NCBI GenBank assembly: GCA_034440575.1
Contig: JAOTOL010001244.1
Span: forward strand, 37,501-101,500
Length of the DNA stretch: 64,000 bases
Source: Imbricaverruca yamaguchii
Taxonomy: Eukaryota > Arthropoda > Thecostraca > Neoverrucidae
Direction: 5' to 3'
Shown: positions 57,336-64,000 of the stretch, piece after piece
Numbering within the stretch: the first letter of the stretch is position 1
Layout: each line of letters starts with the position of its first letter
Notes under the pieces: model-generated
Seen by the model: the letters and a program-made list of their open reading frames with translations, nothing else
The model's database searches: none
What the model was told of the DNA's origin: nothing
Program-made: the position numbers and the translations under genes

Positions 57336-57587
57336 GCAGGCTTGATCACTAGAAGTCACTATGATCACTAGCTATCCGCTCTTCGGCGAGGGGTCACGTC
57401 GCGAAACACGAGTCTCTGGGATGGCTGCCGGGCGTCCAGCGCTGAAACAAACGCTTGCGAGTCCTGCAAAACTATCGTGAATTTAACGTCGGCGAACACA
57501 AGGCACAAGAACAACTGAAGGCGCGGCATATACCTAATCTATACACTTATATCGAAATACAGGTCCATGTCTTCACCTACAGATATG

Positions 57588-57589
<2 letters not shown>

Positions 57590-57636
<47 letters not shown>
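57590..57636. repeat. (TA)n microsatellite
   Basis: More than 20 TA units in a row, then degenerate TATGCATATA continuing to about 57,680. Confidence 0.95.
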
Positions 57637-57637
<1 letters not shown>

Positions 57638-57699
57638 TATATATATGCATATAAATACATTGATATCTATATCCATATATTCTTCTCCCTCTCTCCCTT

Positions 57700-58509
<810 letters not shown>

Positions 58510-60285
58510 ACTACATCAACTTCAAGTGCGGGAATGGCACAAAAATTGCGTCAAAGACCCCAAACAGATGTCGGGCCCCGGAAGGAAGTGCGTTGGAGCA
58601 CGGACAAAAATGCACCAGGAGCCCGAAGAATCGCACCGGGGCTCACAAATATCGCGCAGGAGGCTTAGAAAAATAGAAGTCGATCCCAATAAATCACAAA
58701 GGTATTCTATCGAGTTCACCCGAGTACCGGACAATTCAGAAGAGGTCACGAAAGGAAATTATCCTGAGGGCCTTTCTACTCTGAATGGTGCCATCCGCTG
58801 GAAAAAAAAAACTCGTTGAGCAGCCGCAATGACATGCTAAAGAGGGAAATCTCCCTCCGTCCTAGCAAGGCGGGCTCCGAAGAACCCAAGAATCGCGCCT
58901 GGGTCCACAACAAAAGTTCTAGGGCAAGATACATTCGCTTCGGGCCCCCATAATTAACGGTTTTAAATAAATACAGCGGACACCAAAAAACTTGCTTCGG
59001 GCTCTAACATTTGCGCCGGGGAACGTTAAAATTAGTCTGGGCCTGGGGTCGGATTAGCACAACGCTACCTGTGAACTGGCGCCAACACCACCACCACCCA
59101 ATGTCGCGCATGGGACCCAAAATTCCCGTCGGTAGTCGCGTAAGTTCTGGCCGAGGCATCAATAATTCCCTCGGGGCTCACAAAAATTGGCGTTGATGTC
59201 CCCAAATAAGCACAGCGTGGTCCCAAAGTCACAACGCAACCCGACAAGAATCAAGCCAGAACCCTAAAAAATAAAGGAAGGTACCGAAAAATAAATGTTC
59301 CGACCAGAAAAATAACCCCTTAGTCCAAACATACTACGAGATGCCTTAACAAATCGCATACGACACCGAAAATCATTCCGGAGCTCGACAAATTCCGGCG
59401 GGACATAAAAATACAGAAATGTCGCCGAGGGCCTGAAAAATCAGGCCTTGGCTGGGACTTTACATAACTTAGAATCAGTCACTAAAAACTGTCAAGCCCA
59501 GAAAAGTGACGTCCGATTCTCCCGGAACCACGCCACTGGGCCAGAAACGTCGAGACCGGATCCAAAGAAATTATACCGGGCCCTTAATATTGTGCCGAAG
59601 TCCCACAAACATGAGGAAAAACCACAGCGGGACTCAAAGAGCATAACTTGAGTACGAAAATGCACCGAGCGCTTCAAAGCTTCCGAGTCTGGAATAAAAC
59701 GGCATTGCCTTAAGACATTCTGCTGCTCTAAGTATGCACACCGGAGCTAAAAATCAAGACACAACGGTCCCTCAAAGCACAGCAGGGTTTGATACAGCAT
59801 AGGGCCTCAAAAACAGGCTAGGTCCCTAAAAAATCGACATGGTCCTAGAAAAGGAATGAAAAGACAGTGCACTAAATGAACACTGCGGGCCCACGAAAAC
59901 GCACCGATGCTTACAAATTATCGTCGGTACACAAAAATAAGTAACAAAACTTTACTTTTGTTTACAAAGCCGGTATCGCATAAATTGCTCGCAACGTGTC
60001 GAGCCCCAAGCAAAAAATTGCTGGTGCCTTAAAACACATCCGAAGACAAAGAAAATCGGAAAGGTTAAAAAGAACACCTAACTGGACTCTCAGTTCGGTA
60101 CCCAATCTGGAAGCGTTGTTATTTAATCAGAAATGAGGTGCGTCAAAGCTAAGCGGTTATCCGGATTTCTTAGCCACTAGAAAACGTGGGAAGGAGAGTC
60201 ATCGAAGTGAATTCAGGATGGGCCCTTGCTGCCCTAAGTCTGAACACGTTATGACTTTATGAGGTGTCCTTTATGACTTTATTTT
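58510..60285 (+). repeat. Phased 20-21-bp array element, copy 5
   Basis: The longest block. Units include GAAGAATCGCACCGGGGCTC, CCAAATAAGCACAGCGTGGTCCC and CCTAAAAAATCGACATGGTCC. From 59,330 it is collinear with copy 1 (9,606-10,590), ending at the same GGATGGGC and GTCTGAACAC landmarks. The tail module seen after copies 1 and 3 is missing; instead the CR1 element begins at about 60,290. Insertion of the CR1, or a deletion, at that point would explain this. Confidence 0.8.
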
Positions 60286-60289
60286 ATTA

Positions 60290-61050
60290 TATGACTTTAA
60301 GAGTTTGCCGCCAGCTCTCAAGGTGGACGGACGCGCGCCCGAGCTCCAGGTTTCCAGATAAGTCGCTGCAGAACAGGGCAGTACTCTAGTCTAAGCTGTG
60401 GATAGGTGCTTAGCAATTACTTCTCTTATTATATTTCATTAGGTTTTATCTTATAAGCATTCTCGTAGCACGCAAACTATACTATATTAACCTAGCGACG
60501 CCGCAGGACGCCATCTTGTATGCGCCAAAGGGAGGCCTCGTGGCTTCGGCGTGTTCTCGACTCTTCGATTTCTGTAGTAGGAGATATTACAAGTGTGTAG
60601 ATTTGATAAGTACATTAGACAACATTCATACTATCCTAACATACTTTATTTATTTTTTGGTGTGCATAGTGTGTTTGGTGTTGAAGTTTAAGATAGTTTA
60701 ATTAGTAGTAAGTTGGGGGATTCATAAGTGCTGTGTGACTGTTCATTTTTCTCTCTAGCCATAAGTGATATCAAAGGGATATTTATATAGTTGTCTACTT
60801 GTGTGGAAGACAATTAGATTAGACATCTTGTTTAGTTATTTAATTTATTTAAAAAAACAAAAAACAAAACACAAAAAAAAACAATTGTTTAATAGTTTCT
60901 GCTTTTCTTGAGGCACTCAGATATTTAACTGACAGTACAGGAGGTAGCGATTTATAGTGAATGATAGTTAGCTTTTTTGTCGGTTGTTTAGCAAGTTAAT
61001 TTAGCAAGTTAATTTGAATCTAAATCTAGGCATAAGCTGCAGCGTTTAGG
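60290..61050 (+). mobile_element. Probable 5' region of the CR1 LINE
   Basis: Non-coding leader before ORF1. It is GC-rich at the start (AGCTCTCAAGGTGGACGGACGC) and AT-rich towards ORF1, with an A-rich tract at 60,850-60,885. The start point is inferred from where homology to the preceding array ends. Confidence 0.45.
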
Positions 61051-62007
61051 ATGGTTTCGACCAGGATGCAGGCACTAGAGGAAGAAATTAGGACCCTTAA
61101 GGCAGAGGTTTCCAACCTCAAGGCTGCCCTTGTTGCACAGGGTAGGCAAGATAAAGCAACAAGGGGTCAATCCGTAGCAGGGCCATCATATGCCCAGGTG
61201 GTCGCAGGCCACCAGGTAGCTGAGGTTTCCCCTACTGTGGAGGTGGCTGGGATCTCTCAAGAGGGGAGTGTTAATAGTGTTAATAGTGAACAGAGGAGGG
61301 GTAGTTCTGGTAGGTCACAGGAGGGGAGGTGGCATGAGGTCAGGGGGTGGAGGATTTGGAGACGCGAACCTAAGGAAAGGGTCAGTGAGTGGCAGGTGGC
61401 AGGTGGTAGGAGCGGGAGGAAGTGTAGCCGACCGGCCCAGCGGGCAGGCATAGTAATAACAAATATGTTCCAGGCATTGGATGACTGCCCCCAGGATAGC
61501 AGTAGTAAGGAGTCAGTGCTGGTCATAGGAGACTCCCGTGTGCGTCATTTAGAGCGGGTATTTTGTAAAGGTAGGAGGGACAGGAGGTGCATCACCAGGC
61601 CTGGTGCCAAGGTGAAGGACCTGGTACCTGCGGTGGCACAGGTCACCAGTGATCACCAGTTTAACACAGTCATAGTGCATGTAGGGGTAAATAACATAGG
61701 TCATACTAGGAGCGAGGAGCTTCTGCGGGAGTACAGGGCCCTTCTGGCCACCCTGAAGGGTACCAATAGAGTGCTTGTAACAGGAATTTTGCCTAGGGCT
61801 AGAGCCTCCCCTGAGTGGAGCTCTAGGGCACTGGCAGCTAACACCAGGGTAGGAAAGCTCTGCCAGGAGCTAGGTTTTACATTTGTAGACGAGTGGAGCA
61901 GGTTTTATGCATCATGGGACCTCTATCAGAGGGATGGCCTGCACTTTTCTGAGAAGGGGGTCCATGTGTTAGGCAAAGTATATGAGCATGTCCTTCAGGG
62001 AAACTAG
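61051..62007 (+). CDS. CR1 LINE ORF1 with SGNH-esterase-like domain
   Basis: A complete 318-residue frame. The N-terminus is a short coiled coil (MQALEEEIRTLKAEVSNLKA). A basic, Gly/Arg-rich middle is likely to bind RNA. The C-terminal half is an SGNH/GDSL hydrolase fold: VIGDSR (residues 158-163, nucleophile Ser in GDS), PGAKV (184-188), HVGVNN (210-215, the Asn block) and RDGLHFS (294-300, Asp and His). All four blocks are recognisable. Such an esterase domain is known in ORF1 proteins of CR1-group LINEs, where its role is unclear; RNA-protein particle assembly or membrane lipid contact have been proposed. It lies 8 bp before ORF2. The intact frame points to a young insertion. Confidence 0.9.
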   Translation: MVSTRMQALEEEIRTLKAEVSNLKAALVAQGRQDKATRGQSVAGPSYAQVVAGHQVAEVSPTVEVAGISQEGSVNSVNSEQRRGSSGRSQEGRWHEVRGWRIWRREPKERVSEWQVAGGRSGRKCSRPAQRAGIVITNMFQALDDCPQDSSSKESVLVIGDSRVRHLERVFCKGRRDRRCITRPGAKVKDLVPAVAQVTSDHQFNTVIVHVGVNNIGHTRSEELLREYRALLATLKGTNRVLVTGILPRARASPEWSSRALAANTRVGKLCQELGFTFVDEWSRFYASWDLYQRDGLHFSEKGVHVLGKVYEHVLQGN

Positions 62008-62015
62008 GAAATGGG

Positions 62016-63080
62016 GTGGGGAGGGATGAAATTGCATTGCCAACTCAGGAATATTCCAATAGTGTCAGCCAAGGCAATAGAACCTCAAAGTCTGCAAATA
62101 GGGACAGCAGCAACTCAAGGGGACAGAGTTATTGTTCATCTAGTGATAAAAGAACTCCTCAATATGAAAAAGCCAAACGTGGTTATGGAGCATTTGTTAA
62201 GTGTATGATGTTTAATGCTCAGAGTATCCGTTCCAAATTTGATGAGTTCAAGTGTTATGTTGCTGAGGAGGAACCGGATTTTGTTTGCATTACGGAGGCA
62301 TGGGTCAGTGAAGGATATTTTGGAGATAACTTACAGGACTATGAGATCCAGGGATACAATATGTTTTCGTGCAATAGGGGTCCAGCAATGAAAGGGGGTG
62401 GTGTAATGCTCTATGTGAATAGCTTATTCAGTTCTCAAAAAGTAGCAGGTGGGGATAAAAATGTGTCTGTGGAGTCCATTTGGCTTGATGTCACTGTGGG
62501 AAAAGGCAACAGCAATACTCTTAGGATAGGAGCTTTCTACCGATCAGGAACCATGCCACATTCTCAGCAACTGGAGCTTGACAAGGTGATTTGTGAGGAA
62601 ATCAGTAGAAACTTTAAGAGGAAGTGCCTTATTCTCGGTGACTTTAATCTAAAAGGTTATGAAAATGCTGGTGTTGGCTCCCCATCATGCAAAATGTTCA
62701 GGAAATGCCTTGAAGAGGACCTGTTCTTACACCAGTTTGTATCGGAACCTACCAGGCATGGTTCATTCTTGGACCTTGCATTCTCGGATTTAAGTGACTT
62801 GGTTCAAGACTTGACTGTAGGCGAAACTCTGGGAAAAAGTGACCATAACATAGTTAGATTCAAGGCACATGTAGGGGAAATTATCAAGGATAATTTGGTA
62901 AAGGTTCCAAATTTCAACAGAGCAGACTTTAACGGCATGAGAGCGGCTTTAAGTGCCATCAGATGGGAAGAAGAATTCTCCAATTTAAATGCCTGTGAAA
63001 TGTGGGAAAAGTTCAAATCTTACTTAAAGGAAACTCAGATTAGACATGTCCCCAAAAGCAAAGACGCAAAAGGAGGGTAG
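62016..63080 (+). CDS. CR1 LINE ORF2, endonuclease part
   Basis: A 354-codon frame ending at a stop caused by a frameshift. The apurinic-type endonuclease is complete: FNAQS (66-70), ITEAW (92-96, metal-binding Glu), GAFYRSG (172-178), LGDFN (207-211) and KSDHN (274-278, catalytic His). It nicks the target DNA to prime reverse transcription. The first 60 residues are Ser/Asn-rich and may not all be translated. The true start could be internal. The frame breaks near the VPKSKDAK segment, in a run of A-rich codons. Confidence 0.9.
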   Translation: MGRDEIALPTQEYSNSVSQGNRTSKSANRDSSNSRGQSYCSSSDKRTPQYEKAKRGYGAFVKCMMFNAQSIRSKFDEFKCYVAEEEPDFVCITEAWVSEGYFGDNLQDYEIQGYNMFSCNRGPAMKGGGVMLYVNSLFSSQKVAGGDKNVSVESIWLDVTVGKGNSNTLRIGAFYRSGTMPHSQQLELDKVICEEISRNFKRKCLILGDFNLKGYENAGVGSPSCKMFRKCLEEDLFLHQFVSEPTRHGSFLDLAFSDLSDLVQDLTVGETLGKSDHNIVRFKAHVGEIIKDNLVKVPNFNRADFNGMRAALSAIRWEEEFSNLNACEMWEKFKSYLKETQIRHVPKSKDAKGG

Positions 63081-64000
63081 GAAAGCCAGCATGGCTTACA
63101 CCAGACGTGATAAAAGCAATTAGGGCTAAGAAAACTGCATTTAGAGTTTTTAAAGAAGCCTCAAATGTCATTAATCTAAAGGCGTATCGAAAAGCTAGAG
63201 ACACTGTGAAGCAAAAAACCAGAGCAGCAAAGCGAGCAAAGGAACTGGATTTAGCTAGAAACTGTAATGGGGACAGTAAAAAGTTCTTTAGTTTCTACAA
63301 GATGAGTAAAGTTTCTAGCACAATTGGTCCACTGGAAGTAAACGGGACTACATTGGGTGAGGATAGTGAGATGGTTGAGGAGCTGAGCAAGCAGTTCAAA
63401 TCAGTGTTTACATTGGAAGATATGACCAATCTACCGACCGTACACCATAGTTCAGTTACATGGGATCTGACAAATGATGTTGATTTCATTGGTAGTGATG
63501 TTGTTTACAATCATATCAGGAAAATAAAGCCAAATAAGGCAGCAGGACCTGATGATATTTATGCTAGGGTGTTGCGGGAAACTGAAAAGGAACTGGCATT
63601 TCCACTTAGTATAATATTTTGTAGATCAGTTTCACATAATGAAATTCCAACCGATTGGAAAAGGGCAAATGTAGTTCCTATTTTCAAGAAAGGAGAAAGA
63701 GGGAAAGTTGAAAACTATAGGCCAATAAGTCTCACATCCCTAGTCTGCAAGGTACTCGAATCAATTATCAAGGATAGAATAGTTAGTTATCTGGAAGGTA
63801 GCAGATTGATTCAAGATACTCAACATGGATTTAGGAAAGGACGATCGTGTCTCACAAACCTCTTGGACTTTTTGAACTTCGCCACAGAACAATTTGATCA
63901 GGGAAATCAGGTTGATGTAGCATATCTTGACTTTAGTCAGGCCTTTGACAAGGTACCCCATAAACGGTTAATGATACAGCTTCAGTCCCATGGTATTGCA
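63077..64000 (+). pseudogene. CR1 LINE ORF2, reverse transcriptase part (frameshifted, cut by window edge)
   Basis: The frame starting at 63,077 is open for 308 codons to the last base of the window. It encodes KPAWLTPDVIKAIRAKKTAF, the CR1 linker, IRKIKPNKAAGPDDIYARVL, WKRANVVPIFKKGERGK, YRPISLTSLVCKVLE, QHGFRKGRSCLTNL, and YLDFSQAFDKVPHKRL with the first catalytic Asp. The YADD block lies beyond the window. One missing or extra base near 63,050-63,080 separates it from the endonuclease part. Otherwise the element looks intact, so the break may be recent or a sequencing error in an A-rich stretch. Confidence 0.9.

Overview
This is a window of nuclear DNA from an animal, most likely an invertebrate with a large, repeat-rich genome. 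The evidence is a set of three animal-type non-LTR retrotransposon lineages (CR1/L2-like, I-like with an RNase H domain, and a third RT fragment), a decayed Penelope-like element with GIY-YIG remains, hAT-type and PIF/Harbinger-type ends, long simple repeats, and two short candidate genes with GT-AG introns. There is no bacterial gene organisation. An arthropod is possible, but nothing in the sequence fixes the phylum. No conserved host housekeeping gene was recognised, and almost all identifiable coding sequence belongs to mobile elements.

Layout. 1-8.2 kb is mostly unassigned, with two copies of a short G-run repeat. 8.2-11.5 kb holds an array of about 150-bp units that flips orientation, joined to a repeat built from degenerate 20-21-bp units and its tail. 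12.8-14.4 kb is a pure 14-bp-period GACA array. 14.4-15.6 kb is a dispersed repeat whose inverted partner lies at 54.2-55.0 kb. 16.2-26.7 kb is bounded by matching inverted ends and contains a two-exon Myb/SANT-like gene remnant, a CR1 3' fragment and three diverged copies of a short coding-like segment. 28.4-29.3 kb is a minisatellite plus a conserved tail. 30.3-30.7 kb and 33.3-34.6 kb are further 20-bp arrays, with a small two-exon candidate gene at 31.3-31.7 kb between them. 35.4-36.5 kb is a decayed Penelope-like element. 39.7-41.8 kb is a frameshifted CR1/L2-type RT. 42.6-43.1 kb is another RT fragment. 43.2-44.3 kb and 48.6-49.4 kb are two more minisatellite-plus-tail elements, facing opposite ways around an I-like LINE on the minus strand (44.9-48.6 kb). 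52-58 kb carries tandem arrays, inverted-repeat partners and simple repeats. 58.5-60.3 kb is the longest 20-bp array. 60.3-64 kb is a well preserved CR1 element: ORF1 has an SGNH-esterase domain, and ORF2 has endonuclease and RT domains, one frameshift, and is cut by the window edge.

The retrotransposons supply the enzymatic functions (target nicking, reverse transcription). The most unusual content is two families of array-bearing dispersed repeats. One consists of 20-21-bp phased units of GGTGCGATTTTTGAGGGCCC type, seen in five blocks. In the other, one tail sequence of up to about 440 bp is attached to two unrelated minisatellites. Neither encodes a recognisable protein. Their mode of spread is inferred, not seen.
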